Positions 1 through 8,303 of a stretch of DNA of 64,000 nucleotides are shown here, piece after piece (the first letter of the stretch is position 1; each line of letters begins with the position of its first letter). The stretch lies in NCBI RefSeq assembly GCF_000766145.1, contig NZ_JNFB01000009.1, positions 18,563 through 82,562 of the forward strand. The letters are read 5' to 3'. The notes beneath the pieces were generated by a model. That model was not told the origin of the DNA. It saw only the letters and a program-made list of their open reading frames with translations, and searched no databases. Made by a program: the position numbers and the translations under genes. Origin of the DNA: Paenilisteria newyorkensis (lineage in GTDB: Bacteria; Bacillota; Bacilli; Lactobacillales; Listeriaceae).

Positions 1-30
1 GGCTTTTGCAATTTTTGATTTCTTAGCCAT
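1..30 (-). CDS. rpsN: 30S ribosomal protein S14, zinc-independent paralogue (5' end only)
   Basis: Only the first ten codons lie in the window, reading MAKKSKIAKA, with an AAGGAGG ribosome binding site 7-8 bases upstream. This N-terminus matches the cysteine-free alternative S14 (YhzA type) that Firmicutes make in zinc shortage to replace the zinc-ribbon S14. The Zur-type operator just upstream (51-71) supports that reading. The rest of the gene lies left of the window, so absence of the CxxC pairs cannot be checked here. Confidence 0.78.
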   Translation of the reverse strand, partial: MAKKSKIAKA

Positions 31-50
31 TTTCTTTCCTCCTTCCTTTT

Positions 51-71
51 AAATAGTAATCATTACGATTT
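51..71. promoter_or_regulatory. Zur box upstream of alternative S14 gene
   Basis: On the minus strand the sequence is AAATCGTAATNATTACNATT-like: a near-perfect inverted repeat (TCGTAAT/ATTACTA) with AAAT flanks. It matches the Bacillales Zur consensus, and sits about 20 bases upstream of the S14 start. Zinc-bound Zur is expected to repress the gene and zinc starvation to release it. The match is seen in the sequence; the regulation is inferred from B. subtilis. Confidence 0.75.
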
Positions 72-128
72 ATAAAGTATACTCTCACTCTCTCAATAAA
101 GCAAGTTTTTAGTAATACAAAATCTTAA

Positions 129-995
129 CTACTCCGTTTCTAATTGTTCTAAAAACTTAGTCGCTGCAATGGACATCGTCTGATTCTTTTTCCAAATAAC
201 ACTTAATGAGGCGCTCAATTCTGGCTTAAGGGGAACAAAAACTAGCTTCGAATTTGCTGGATTGATTATACCATCAATGCATAGAGCACATCCCACTCCC
301 TCCTCAACCATTAGTGAAGCATTGTATAACAAATTATAGCTACCCACAATATGCAGTTGGTCTAGATTATTTCCAAACCATTCAGAAATCTGATCACTTA
401 CCAAACTTTGTTGAGATATTAGCAATGGCACAACTCTTAAATCATTTGGTGTAATAGCCTCATTTTGCGCTAATAAATGATCACTTCTGACTAACAGCCC
501 CCATTTATCTTTTTGTGGCAGACTAATAGATTTATATTTTTGCTTATTTGTTGGATTTACAACTATGCCAAAATCCAGTAAACCACTATCTAATTTCGCC
601 ATTATATCATCTGCATTTCCACTGTATAAATAAATTTTTATCTCTGGGGAGTTATTTAATATTCTTTTAGTCCATTTAGCGATTAGTGACATGGCTCTTG
701 TCTCTCCACCCCCGATATAGATTTCTCCAGTGACCAATTTGTCTTTCCTTAAATTCATTGTCGTCTTCTCTACTAAGCTCAATATCTCATTTCCCTTGTC
801 TAGCAAAAATAGACCTTCTTCCGTTAGTCGAATTTCACGGTTTCCTCGCTCAAAAAGCGTCACTCCTAATTCTTCTTCCAATTCCTTTAACTGCTTGGAC
901 AAAGTTGGTTGAGAAAGATGTAGGCTCACAGCTGCTTTGCTGATGTTTTTTTCTCTGGCTACTGCTAAAAAATATTTCAGTACTCGAAATTCCAT
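129..995 (-). CDS. LysR-family transcriptional regulator
   Basis: 288 aa, the usual LysR length. Residues 1-60 form the winged helix-turn-helix (NISKAAVSLHLSQPTLSKQL, then a wing with LFERG). Residues from about 90 to 285 are the periplasmic-binding-like effector domain. The ATG at 995 has GGAGG 6-7 bases upstream. It is divergent from the acetyltransferase/SDR pair starting at 1103, with a 107-bp AT-rich gap. LysR proteins commonly control the divergent neighbour, so these two genes are the likely targets. The effector cannot be read from sequence. Confidence 0.93.
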   Translation of the reverse strand: MEFRVLKYFLAVAREKNISKAAVSLHLSQPTLSKQLKELEEELGVTLFERGNREIRLTEEGLFLLDKGNEILSLVEKTTMNLRKDKLVTGEIYIGGGETRAMSLIAKWTKRILNNSPEIKIYLYSGNADDIMAKLDSGLLDFGIVVNPTNKQKYKSISLPQKDKWGLLVRSDHLLAQNEAITPNDLRVVPLLISQQSLVSDQISEWFGNNLDQLHIVGSYNLLYNASLMVEEGVGCALCIDGIINPANSKLVFVPLKPELSASLSVIWKKNQTMSIAATKFLEQLETE

Positions 996-1102
996 AATTC
1001 CTCCTATAATAATTAATTATACTTGGTTATATTTTATAAGTATTAGACATATATATAATACTATCCTAAACTAAGAATAACAAGTATCTAGGAGGGATAA
1101 AT

Positions 1103-1663
1103 TTGGCGGTTACACTAAGAGAGCAAATCAATGGTAAAGAAATCAAAATATCAGATCCAGTTTTTGACGAGATTCACCGCTTACAAGCAGAAAATGACGA
1201 GAGATTAGTTGACTTAAACACTAAATTCCACTCCAAACAAGAGACAAATCAGATTTTATCAGCAATTATAGGGGAAAATATAGACAATACAGTCAATGTA
1301 ATGTTGCCTTTTCATACAGATTTTGGAAAGCATATAACGCTCGGAAAACACGTTTTCATTAATCGGAATGCGATGTTTGTTGACTTAGGTGGAATTACTT
1401 TAGATGATTATGTTTTAATTGGGCCTCGAGTAAATCTTATTACAGTAAATCATTTAATAGAACCCTCAAATCGCAGAGGACTCTCTACGAAGCCTATTCA
1501 TATAAAAAAAAATGCTTGGATTGGAGCAGCGGCCACTGTATTGCCAGGGGTCACAATTGGTGAGAATTCCATTATTGCAGCAGGATCTATCGTTACCAAA
1601 GACGTCCCAGATAATGTCATTGTCGTTGGAGCACCTGCAAAAATCACAAAAAAGATTCACTGA
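1103..1663 (+). CDS. Hexapeptide-repeat O-acetyltransferase (maltose/galactoside type)
   Basis: 186 aa; a left-handed beta-helix acyltransferase of the LacA/Maa group. An N-terminal helical region (about 1-55) is followed by hexapeptide repeats from about residue 75 to the end (for example IGENSIIAAGSIVTKDV). The catalytic-type histidine is H117 in VNH. Start is TTG at 1103, chosen because AGGAGG lies 6-8 bases upstream and no ATG fits. It transfers acetyl from acetyl-CoA to a sugar or similar hydroxyl; the substrate is not deducible. It is co-directional with the SDR gene 29 bp downstream and probably co-transcribed with it. Confidence 0.88.
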   Translation: MAVTLREQINGKEIKISDPVFDEIHRLQAENDERLVDLNTKFHSKQETNQILSAIIGENIDNTVNVMLPFHTDFGKHITLGKHVFINRNAMFVDLGGITLDDYVLIGPRVNLITVNHLIEPSNRRGLSTKPIHIKKNAWIGAAATVLPGVTIGENSIIAAGSIVTKDVPDNVIVVGAPAKITKKIH

Positions 1664-1692
1664 TTTTACAAATAGACGCAAGGAGGAGTTTT

Positions 1693-2436
1693 ATGAGTAT
1701 CATAGGGAAAGTTGTAGTAATTACAGGAGCTTCTAGCGGTATTGGGGAAGCAACAGCACGCTTGTTAGCTAAAAAAGGTGCCAAAGTGGTGTTGGGCGCG
1801 CGTCGAGAGGATAAGCTACAGAAGATTGTCGAATCCATAGTAAACGCTGGTGGTGAAGCGATGTATCTGGTGACCGATGTTGTAAAACAAGAAGATAATG
1901 AAAGACTCGTTCAACTTGCGAAAAAACATTTCGGTAAAATAGATGCTATCTTCTTAAATGCAGGAATTATGCCAAATTCACCTCTTTCAGCAATGCAAGT
2001 AACGGAATGGAGGCAGTTAGTTGAAGTGAATATCAACGGTGTGCTAAACGGTATCGCAGCAGTACTTCCAACCTTCATTTCACAAAAATCCGGACACATT
2101 ATCACGACTTCATCTGTTGCCGGTCTAAAAAGCTATCCAGGTGGCGCTGTCTATGGAGCAACAAAATGGGCAGTTCGTAATTTGATGGAAGTTTTGCGAA
2201 TGGAATCTGCTCAGGAAGGCACAAATATTCGTACAGCAACGCTATATCCAGCCGCAATCAATACCGAATTATTAGAGACTATATCAGATACACGGACTTT
2301 AACAACCATGACACAAGAATATAAAAAATTTGGTATTACGCCAGATCGAGTTGCAAGCGTCGTTGCTTTTGCAATAGAACAACCTGACGATGTCAATATC
2401 AATGAATTTACCATATGGCCAACCACTCAATCTTAG
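1693..2436 (+). CDS. Short-chain dehydrogenase/reductase
   Basis: 247 aa classical SDR with Rossmann motif TGASSGIG (11-18), NAG motif (89-91) and catalytic triad S140/141-Y154-K158 (YGATK). It has a good site AAGGAGGAG before the ATG at 1693. R38 of GARRED after the second strand suggests NADP(H) preference. SDRs of this size (YdfG/YdaD-like) reduce or oxidise small alcohols and carbonyls; the substrate is unknown. It sits downstream of the acetyltransferase in the LysR-divergent unit and is followed by a hairpin at 2448-2482. Confidence 0.92.
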   Translation: MSIIGKVVVITGASSGIGEATARLLAKKGAKVVLGARREDKLQKIVESIVNAGGEAMYLVTDVVKQEDNERLVQLAKKHFGKIDAIFLNAGIMPNSPLSAMQVTEWRQLVEVNINGVLNGIAAVLPTFISQKSGHIITTSSVAGLKSYPGGAVYGATKWAVRNLMEVLRMESAQEGTNIRTATLYPAAINTELLETISDTRTLTTMTQEYKKFGITPDRVASVVAFAIEQPDDVNINEFTIWPTTQS

Positions 2437-2447
2437 TATGTAAAAAT

Positions 2448-2482
2448 AGGCAGGACTGTAACTAGCACTTACAGCCCTGCCT
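2448..2482 (+). terminator. Hairpin after acetyltransferase-SDR unit
   Basis: A 14-bp stem with one mismatch (arms 2448-2461 and 2469-2482) and a 7-base loop lies 11 bases after the SDR stop. No good T-run follows, so it may be a weak terminator or an mRNA-stabilising hairpin. Confidence 0.55.
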
Positions 2483-2635
2483 ACTTGGGATGAGACTCTA
2501 CAAATAAGTTGCACACAAAAAGACTTATTTATAAAGCCTACTCTATTTTACCTCATGTTTTCGATTCCGTCAAAATTTTGTCAGAAAATACTTTTTTATT
2601 CAAATTAACTATTATTATAGTCTGAACGGCTTTAT

Positions 2636-3508
2636 TTAATTATTATTTTCTAGGAAAGCTTTAATTTCCCGGTCGACACCGATATTGGCATGAAGCCAAC
2701 TATGCTGTGCAAATCGGCCGGTGAACAGCACTTCTCGGTAATCGTTTTTACTAAATAGGAAAGCCGCACTTTTCGCACTATCCACGGCAACTGGTCCATC
2801 GCTCCGGCTGCCATCATCCAAGTCCCCAACGATATTCAGCACTTGCAAATTAGCTGGAATCTTAGCTTTGCGCTTCATCATTTCTTGAAAGTAAGCCGAT
2901 TCTTTTTTCGGTCCAGTAGCGGTTAGATCATACGGTGTTTCCCCATCGCTAGATACTGCGGAACCGTTGAATGGTGTCCCAATCGCGGTGAATTTGTCCA
3001 CTTTTGGATAGCTGTCCGACTGATAATTGTACTTTTGCAGGAAGTTAACGAACGTCAAACCGCCGTAGGAATGCGCGACAATATCCACTTTTTCAATGCC
3101 ATAATCGGTTTTTAGCGTGTCCATTGCCTTGGAAAACCACGTAGCATTATTCGGTATAATTGATCGCGGATTTTCAAAATTCACACGAATCATCGGCCGC
3201 TTCATGCCTTTATCGTAGACGCCCGAAGCCTCGATATCTCCATTTTCACGAACGAGCAATGTCAACGAGCGCGTCGCAAAATTAGTCGCGCTATAGCGAA
3301 CCGTCGTTGTGAAAAACGTCCAATTAGAGCCGTCAAAGCCATGAATAAACACAATTGGCTCATCATCCGAACTCGCAGAACTAGAAATATTCAAAGCTTG
3401 CTTCACGCGGAAACCTAGCGGATCAAACAGCGTCGTTCGAAAACTCATAAACAAAAGCACCACGACAAGTACTATTGCTCCAATCATCATACCCCGTTTT
3501 TTCTTCAT
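2636..3508 (-). CDS. Alpha/beta hydrolase, DUF915 type, membrane-anchored
   Basis: 290 aa from the ATG at 3508, preferred over a GTG two codons earlier because GGAG then has proper 7-base spacing. Residues 7-25 are a membrane segment or uncleaved signal. The hydrolase fold shows FIHGFDGS (oxyanion HG, about 55-61), nucleophile elbow AHSYGG (S147), an acid candidate in GDLDDG and a C-terminal QHSWLH histidine. DUF915 proteins are extracytoplasmic serine hydrolases of low-GC Gram-positives with unknown natural substrate. It is probably transcribed alone. Confidence 0.85.
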   Translation of the reverse strand: MKKKRGMMIGAIVLVVVLLFMSFRTTLFDPLGFRVKQALNISSSASSDDEPIVFIHGFDGSNWTFFTTTVRYSATNFATRSLTLLVRENGDIEASGVYDKGMKRPMIRVNFENPRSIIPNNATWFSKAMDTLKTDYGIEKVDIVAHSYGGLTFVNFLQKYNYQSDSYPKVDKFTAIGTPFNGSAVSSDGETPYDLTATGPKKESAYFQEMMKRKAKIPANLQVLNIVGDLDDGSRSDGPVAVDSAKSAAFLFSKNDYREVLFTGRFAQHSWLHANIGVDREIKAFLENNN

Positions 3509-3565
3509 GTTCACACTCCATTAACTAGAAAACTAGAGACCACAACCATGATCTCTAGTCCTATT

Positions 3566-3826
3566 TTATTTCGGCGAGTTTCTTAAGTTACGATGTCTAG
3601 CTTCACGAAAAAGATAAAAATATTTGGCTTCTGCTTTCTTTAATTCATATTCCGTTTCCGAATTATAACCAAAACTTTTACGCGCAATGTCTCGATGTTG
3701 ATTCCATTTTTCTTGGGTAACCTCAATCAATTCTACTAAATACGCGTCATATGATTTATGCATTTTTCCAATCTTTTGCTTCTTTTTACGTGGAGATTTC
3801 GCATTTTTGTCGCTTCTTGTTTCCAT
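3566..3826 (-). CDS. yaaL: YaaL-family protein (DUF2508)
   Basis: 86 aa from the ATG at 3826, which GAGGTGA precedes by 5 bases; a GTG at 3835 overlaps that site and is rejected. After a lysine-rich head the sequence carries the YaaL signature: a Y-D-x-x-L-x-x-L-I stretch, EEKW-like TQEKWNQ, KKAEAKYFYLFREARHR. The function is unknown. Its position directly after recR matches the conserved dnaX-yaaK-recR-yaaL order of Bacillales. Confidence 0.88.
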   Translation of the reverse strand: METRSDKNAKSPRKKKQKIGKMHKSYDAYLVELIEVTQEKWNQHRDIARKSFGYNSETEYELKKAEAKYFYLFREARHRNLRNSPK

Positions 3827-3842
3827 TTCGCTCACCTCGTTT

Positions 3843-4439
3843 TTAAATTTCGCGTCGTCCTTCTAATGCTTTGGATAGCGTCACTTCGTCAGCGTACTCT
3901 AAATCGCCGCCAACTGGGAGACCGTGCGCAATTCGCGTCACTTTAATGCCCGACGGTTTCAGCAATCTTGAAATATACATCGCCGTCGCTTCGCCCTCCA
4001 CATTCGGATTCGTCGCCAAAACTACTTCTTGAATCGTATCATCCTGCAGGCGTTTCAGCAAATCAGGAATATTAATATCTTCTGGACCAATCCCATCCAT
4101 CGGCGAAATCGTACCGTGAAGCACATGATACAAACCGTGGAAATCACGCATTTTTTCCATCGCAATCACGTCTTTCGCTTCCTGAACGACACAAATAATA
4201 CTGCGATCACGCGACATATCCGCACAAATATAACACGGGTCCTTGTCCGTAATATGTCCACAAACGGAGCAAAAACTCAAATTACGTTTCGCGTCCACAA
4301 GCGCCTTCGCAAAATCAAGCACATCTTCTTCTTTCATGTCCAACGTAAAAAAAGCCAGCCGCGCAGCCGTTTTCGGTCCGATCCCTGGCAATTTCATAAA
4401 GCTGTCCATCAGTTTAGTTATCGGCTCCGGATAATGCAT
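3843..4439 (-). CDS. recR: Recombination mediator RecR
   Basis: 198 aa, the full family length. N-terminal helix-hairpin-helix ([11 protein letters not shown]), a zinc finger with C57, C60, C69 and C72 ([16 protein letters not shown]), a Toprim domain with the VVQEAKD and MEGEA-like EGEATAMY motifs, and a C-terminal Walker-B-like region. RecR works with RecO/RecF to load RecA at single-strand gaps. ATG at 4439 has AAGGAGG. It lies between ybaB and yaaL, separated from ybaB by an unusual inverted-repeat element at 4499-4629. Confidence 0.97.
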   Translation of the reverse strand: MHYPEPITKLMDSFMKLPGIGPKTAARLAFFTLDMKEEDVLDFAKALVDAKRNLSFCSVCGHITDKDPCYICADMSRDRSIICVVQEAKDVIAMEKMRDFHGLYHVLHGTISPMDGIGPEDINIPDLLKRLQDDTIQEVVLATNPNVEGEATAMYISRLLKPSGIKVTRIAHGLPVGGDLEYADEVTLSKALEGRREI

Positions 4440-4498
4440 CTGGGGTTTCCTCCTTGCCTTTCTTTCAATTTATTGGGTAGGCGTCTAAATTCTGCTAC

Positions 4499-4629
4499 CA
4501 ACAAATCGAGCGAAAGCGCTTGTATTCAGCAGATTCGGTGGAAGCCGGAAGCGGAGCGTACTGGTGTACGTGAGAACCGGAAGTCCGCCGAATCTGCTGA
4601 ATGCGAGCGCTTGTCGCCGATTTACATTG
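4499..4629. repeat. Long imperfect inverted-repeat element between recR and ybaB
   Basis: About 131 bp with two arms of roughly 40 bases each (4499-4538 and 4588-4629) that are nearly complementary, including the exact 15-mer ATTCAGCAGATTCGG and its complement. The centre holds a second small palindrome around 4557-4571 (CGTAC/GTACG). It contains no coding sequence and differs in composition from its neighbours. The shape resembles intergenic mobile repeats (MITE or REP-like) of Bacillales; copy number cannot be judged from this window. Confidence 0.8.
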
Positions 4630-4646
4630 TATAGGGACTATTTAAA

Positions 4647-4964
4647 TTACATTCCTGGTAGGTTCATACCCTGCGTGAATTTGCCCATTGTGGCTGCTGT
4701 TGTGTCTTCTACTTGTTTTAGTGCATCGTTTGTTGCTGCTAAGATTAGGTCTTGTAGCATTTCGATGTCTTCTGGGTCTACTACTTCTTCTTTTACGATG
4801 ACGTCTGTTACTAGGCGTTTTCCGGTCATTTCAACGGTTACCATGCCGCCGCCTGCTGTTCCTGTGAAGCTTCTTTCTTCTAGTTCTGCTTGTGCTTTTG
4901 CCATTTCTTTTTGCATTTTTTGCATTTGTTTCATCATACCTTGCATATTTCCCATTCCACGCAT
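4647..4964 (-). CDS. ybaB: Nucleoid-associated protein, YbaB/EbfC family
   Basis: 105 aa with the family pattern: a methionine- and glutamine-rich coiled helix at the N-terminus ([17 protein letters not shown]), a [15 protein letters not shown] strand region, and the [18 protein letters not shown] helix. It binds DNA as a dimer and is almost always placed between dnaX and recR, as here. ATG at 4964 follows GAGGAG. Confidence 0.96.
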   Translation of the reverse strand: MRGMGNMQGMMKQMQKMQKEMAKAQAELEERSFTGTAGGGMVTVEMTGKRLVTDVIVKEEVVDPEDIEMLQDLILAATNDALKQVEDTTAATMGKFTQGMNLPGM

Positions 4965-4995
4965 TGTTAAATCTCCTCTTTCTTATCTTAGTTTT

Positions 4996-6732
4996 TTATT
5001 CTTTAATTTCAAGTAAGCCTTCTCCAACTAGTTTCGCAGCTTCACTGATAATTGGATCTTCCGCCGGTTCTGACGGTTTTTCGCCGCCGTCTTCGGATTC
5101 GGTGTTGTCCGCATTTTTCAGGAAGTTTTCGCGGATTTCGCCCCATTGATCTTCGGGAATACCGATGAAGCTGTAGTTATTCTTCGTCAGCCGCGAAATG
5201 CCGTTCGTTACTGTTTCTACAAAATTGGGATTATCCATCGCCATTTGACAATGAATCTCATGCTTAAATTTTAACACAAAAGTGTCGCTAGAGGCAGCTA
5301 CAGGCTCTGCTTCATTTAAAAGTGCGGCTTGTGAGGCCATTAGCATCGAAATCAGGTCGCTCCAACAGCTGCGAATTAACTGCAAATCTTGCTTTTTCGC
5401 AGCGCTTAGTACGGAATTGATCCGGCCTACTGGTGCTTTGAATTGCTTGTTCCCTGAGATGGCTTGCTTCTTGCGCGGTGCAGCCGATTGGGCGTTCGCT
5501 CCGTTTCCAGCCGTTGCACCATTCGCGATTTGACGTTTTAGGTCGTTTAATTCTTGCTCTAAACGGTCGACTTTGTTCACGAGTTCGGCGATATCTTGAC
5601 TCGGTGCGACCGCTGCATTCGGTGTGGCAACAGCAACTGGAGCTCCTCCGCCAACTTGTATCAACTGCACGAGCGCGACTTCGATGTAGATTCCCGGATG
5701 ATTGGAAAATCGCATTTGTTGTCCAGCATCGTTTAAAATCGTCACGTATTTGTATATTTTGTTCGCATCGGCAGACGTCGCCAATGTTTGGAACGCTTCA
5801 TCGATCAGCGCGCGCTCCATGGCATCCGTTAAATCCGGTGCCTTTTGGAATAGCAACACATCGCGGAAAAAGACGAGCAGGTCTTCCACTAGACGAACTG
5901 GGTCTTTTCCTTCTGCAAGTAGTCCGGACAGCTTTTCCAATGCCATTTTTGCGTCGGAGTTGATTACTGCTTGCACGAGTTCGGTGAGCATGCCTTGCGC
6001 TACGGAACCGGTGATTTCGAGTGCGTCAGAAACCGTAACTTCTTGCGTGCCGTACGAAATAACTTGATCGAGCAAACTTAGCGCGTCACGCATCCCGCCT
6101 TCTGCCGCGCGGGCCACAATGTCAAGCGCCTTCGCATCATACGCAATTTTTTCCTCTTCTAAAATGAACGCCAAGCGCCCAATAATGTCTTGCGTCGTAA
6201 TTCGTTTGAAATCGAAACGCTGCACCCGCGAAATAATGGTCAGCGGTAACTTATGCGGTTCCGTCGTCGCCAAAATAAAGATGACATGTTTCGGCGGTTC
6301 CTCGAGCGTTTTTAAAAGCGCATTGAAAGCGCCAGTCGAAAGCATGTGTACCTCATCGATAATGTACACTTTATACTTCGCGATGGTTGGTGCATACTTC
6401 ACTTTTTCCCGGATATCACGAATTTCCTCGACACCGTTATTGGACGCCGCATCAATCTCCAGAACATCAGGAATCGAGCCATCCGTCGTACCCGTACAAA
6501 TTTCACAATCATTGCAAGGCTCGCCGTCCACACTATTCGGACAGTTAATCGCTTTCGCAAAAATTTTCGCCGCACTCGTTTTACCCGTTCCACGTGGACC
6601 AGAAAACAAGTACGCATGAGACGTCTTATTTTGGACGATAGCATTTTTGAGTGTTCGCGTTACATGTTCTTGCCCGACTACATCTTGAAAACTTTGCGGT
6701 CGGAAAACACGGTATAGTGCTTGATATGCCAT
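4996..6732 (-). CDS. dnaX: DNA polymerase III subunits gamma/tau
   Basis: 578 aa. AAA+ clamp-loader ATPase with Walker A GPRGTGKT (45-52), four zinc-binding cysteines C64, C73, C76, C79, Walker B YIIDEVHML and the LLKTLEEPP region. Then domain III and a tau-type tail with a coiled segment (VDRLEQELNDLKRQ). Length fits the single long tau form of Bacillales; I see no slippery A-run that would make gamma. It loads the beta clamp and couples the polymerases at the fork. ATG at 6732 with AAAGGAG. Confidence 0.97.
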   Translation of the reverse strand: MAYQALYRVFRPQSFQDVVGQEHVTRTLKNAIVQNKTSHAYLFSGPRGTGKTSAAKIFAKAINCPNSVDGEPCNDCEICTGTTDGSIPDVLEIDAASNNGVEEIRDIREKVKYAPTIAKYKVYIIDEVHMLSTGAFNALLKTLEEPPKHVIFILATTEPHKLPLTIISRVQRFDFKRITTQDIIGRLAFILEEEKIAYDAKALDIVARAAEGGMRDALSLLDQVISYGTQEVTVSDALEITGSVAQGMLTELVQAVINSDAKMALEKLSGLLAEGKDPVRLVEDLLVFFRDVLLFQKAPDLTDAMERALIDEAFQTLATSADANKIYKYVTILNDAGQQMRFSNHPGIYIEVALVQLIQVGGGAPVAVATPNAAVAPSQDIAELVNKVDRLEQELNDLKRQIANGATAGNGANAQSAAPRKKQAISGNKQFKAPVGRINSVLSAAKKQDLQLIRSCWSDLISMLMASQAALLNEAEPVAASSDTFVLKFKHEIHCQMAMDNPNFVETVTNGISRLTKNNYSFIGIPEDQWGEIRENFLKNADNTESEDGGEKPSEPAEDPIISEAAKLVGEGLLEIKE

Positions 6733-6771
6733 TCTTACTCCTTTCAGCGAAGCGACAAGTACTCATCTTTG

Positions 6772-6807
6772 TTGGTACTGTTCGAATAAAATGAGTTACA
6801 GTACCAA
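6772..6807. repeat. Perfect 10-bp inverted repeat upstream of dnaX
   Basis: Arms TTGGTACTGT (6772-6781) and ACAGTACCAA (6798-6807) with a 16-base spacer sit 40-75 bases upstream of the dnaX start, in its leader or promoter area. It could be an operator or an attenuating hairpin. No T-run follows on the minus strand, so a terminator is less likely. Confidence 0.5.
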
Positions 6808-6935
6808 TATGCAGAGGAACAAAGTGAGTCTGTAGTCCATCTCCCAGCTTCTCTTCATTCCAATTTTGCTTGTCTGCATTCTGCGTATTCTGTATTTCCA
6901 TTATAGCTTATAAAAACCTGTTTGATAAGTTCGAG

Positions 6936-7388
6936 TTAGCCTTCAATTTTCGAGACTAAATCTTTGTGTTGCTGGATTACTAAGGCTTCGATTCCGTCTA
7001 GCATCCGGGTAATTCGTTTCTTACGCGTGAATCCTAGCATTCCGCCAACAAGGATATTGTTCCAGCGCGCCATCGATGTTTTTGCTTCCACCGTTTCGTC
7101 GTAAATCACTTCACACGTATGCTCAGTGATAGCCTCAATCGTGTAGCTAGTCGTATGCGTATTCACGTGCGTTTTTGTCTGGAATTCGTATACGGAAGGT
7201 GGCGTGCATTTCGTAATAATCATGATTGCCTCCGAACCGTTCGCCATTTTGCGCTTGAATTTCAGACCTTCCAACTTCTGCACAAGCGGTTTCTTTCCTG
7301 TTGCCGCCTTGACATCATGGACAACCGAATTCATAATCGTATCAAAACACTCTTTTTGCGAGATCGCGAGTTTTTTCGTAATTTTCAA
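6936..7388 (-). CDS. DUF3284-type protein
   Basis: 150 aa, no signal or membrane segment. The pattern (N-terminal ITKKLAISQKECFDTIMNSVVHD, middle strands ending YEFQTKTHVNTHTTSYTI, C-terminal helix with GGMLGFTRKKRITRML) fits DUF3284, a START/Bet v1-like small fold found mainly in Lactobacillales and Listeria. Start is TTG at 7388 with AAGGAG nine bases upstream. It is transcribed toward dnaX. Molecular function is unknown. Confidence 0.75.
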   Translation of the reverse strand: MKITKKLAISQKECFDTIMNSVVHDVKAATGKKPLVQKLEGLKFKRKMANGSEAIMIITKCTPPSVYEFQTKTHVNTHTTSYTIEAITEHTCEVIYDETVEAKTSMARWNNILVGGMLGFTRKKRITRMLDGIEALVIQQHKDLVSKIEG

Positions 7389-7526
7389 TGGTTTAACGCT
7401 CCTTCTTCACTTTATTCCGTGGCAACTTCTTCTTTAAAATTATCCCATTTACGCGCTCCTTTTACAAGCATATAAGGAAAGAAAATGAGATTTGTAGTAT
7501 AATGGGAGAGAAATGGAGGTCATAGC

Positions 7527-7679
7527 ATGGCACAAAAAGCAGATTTCCCAGACTTCGACAACGGCAAACTGGTGAAGAAGAACGATTACACCATCGTACT
7601 TCCCGGTGACAAAGAAATTATTTTGCCGACGAAAAAGAAGGCTGATGATGAGAATCCCGAACCAAAAGACACCGAATAA
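7527..7679 (+). CDS. Small acidic/lysine-rich protein, 50 aa
   Basis: A 50-codon ORF starting MAQKADFPDFDNGKLV and ending KKADDENPEPKDTE. GGAGGT lies 6 bases before the ATG, a TATAAT box is at 7498-7503, and a clean terminator follows at 7686-7714, so it looks like a self-contained single-gene transcript. The highly charged tail after IVLPGDKEIILP suggests a soluble protein. I do not recognise the family. Confidence 0.75.
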   Translation: MAQKADFPDFDNGKLVKKNDYTIVLPGDKEIILPTKKKADDENPEPKDTE

Positions 7680-7685
7680 CGCAAA

Positions 7686-7714
7686 AACCTAGCGCTGAAT
7701 CTTGACGCTAGGTT
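7686..7714 (+). terminator. Rho-independent terminator
   Basis: 9-bp perfect stem AACCTAGCG/CGCTAGGTT with an 11-base loop, followed by a T-rich stretch (TCTTATTTGATTTTTTTT). It starts 7 bases after the 50-aa gene, and can also act for the convergent gene ending at 7716 because A-rich sequence precedes it. Confidence 0.9.
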
Positions 7715-7715
7715 C

Positions 7716-8201
7716 TTATTTGATTTTTTTTGAATAGGCTGGTAGTGCAAGGAAATCCTTCATATTGCTGTCCTCAGGATCAAGCCAGTTCCCAAAAACG
7801 CTGACATTTACGGTTACTTCCCCGCGATCGTAGTGAAAAATATAATACCAGTCCGTACTCTGCGGATCATTCGTATTTTTCTTTTGGCGGACTTGTTTGT
7901 CGTTCTTGTCGTATGTGATGTAGTAATTATCTTCCTCGTGCTTCGGGTTTTCCAAGTATGCTTTCCACTTCGCCATGTCTTTTTTCGTTGTTATAATTCG
8001 GCCGTACCCACCACTTTTGAAATCGTAGCTAAGCTCGCTTATATCAATAATGTCGTCGGTTGGAATGCCATATGCCACGATTTTTTCATTGATTGCCGTG
8101 CTTGCCTTCGCTTTGTTGGTCGTGAAAATAACGGCTGGGATGGCGATGATGCAAATGACTACCAGAATTGCGATTCCCCATGATTTTTTTGTGAATTTCA
8201 T
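7716..8201 (-). CDS. Hypothetical membrane-anchored protein
   Basis: 161 aa from the ATG at 8201, chosen because CGAGGAGT lies 7-8 bases upstream; an in-frame start 27 codons earlier has no such site. Residues 8-28 are one hydrophobic segment (signal anchor or signal peptide) after MKFTKKSWG. The rest is hydrophilic and rich in Tyr, Asp and Lys, probably extracytoplasmic (DWYYIFHYDRGEVTVNV). I do not recognise the family; a YxeA-like fold is possible but unproven. It ends against the convergent 50-aa gene. Confidence 0.75.
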   Translation of the reverse strand: MKFTKKSWGIAILVVICIIAIPAVIFTTNKAKASTAINEKIVAYGIPTDDIIDISELSYDFKSGGYGRIITTKKDMAKWKAYLENPKHEEDNYYITYDKNDKQVRQKKNTNDPQSTDWYYIFHYDRGEVTVNVSVFGNWLDPEDSNMKDFLALPAYSKKIK

Positions 8202-8270
8202 CGTTTCGACTCCTCGTGTGGTAAATTCGTGATTAACGCTATGATTCATTATAACACAAGAACGTATCAA

Positions 8271-8296
8271 AAAAGCGCCCAAATTAGGACGCTTTT
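8271..8296 (-). terminator. Terminator after lipoprotein gene
   Basis: On the minus strand AAGCG-x-CC pairs with GG-x-CGCTT around a 6-base loop, followed by TTTTTT. It ends the secreted-protein/lipoprotein pair 8 bases after the 8304 stop. Confidence 0.8.
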
Positions 8297-8303
8297 CTCT
8301 TTA

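Noticed and set aside
996..1102. Specific LysR operator (T-N11-A) in the divergent gap
   Set aside because: The region is so AT-rich that many T-N11-A matches occur by chance; no one site stands out.
4996..6732. Programmed frameshift in dnaX making the short gamma form
   Set aside because: No A-rich slippery sequence with a following hairpin is seen at the expected place; Bacillales dnaX usually makes only tau.
8202..8282. N-terminal extension of the membrane-anchored protein at 7716
   Set aside because: It would put 27 polar residues before the signal anchor and has no ribosome binding site; the ATG at 8201 has one.
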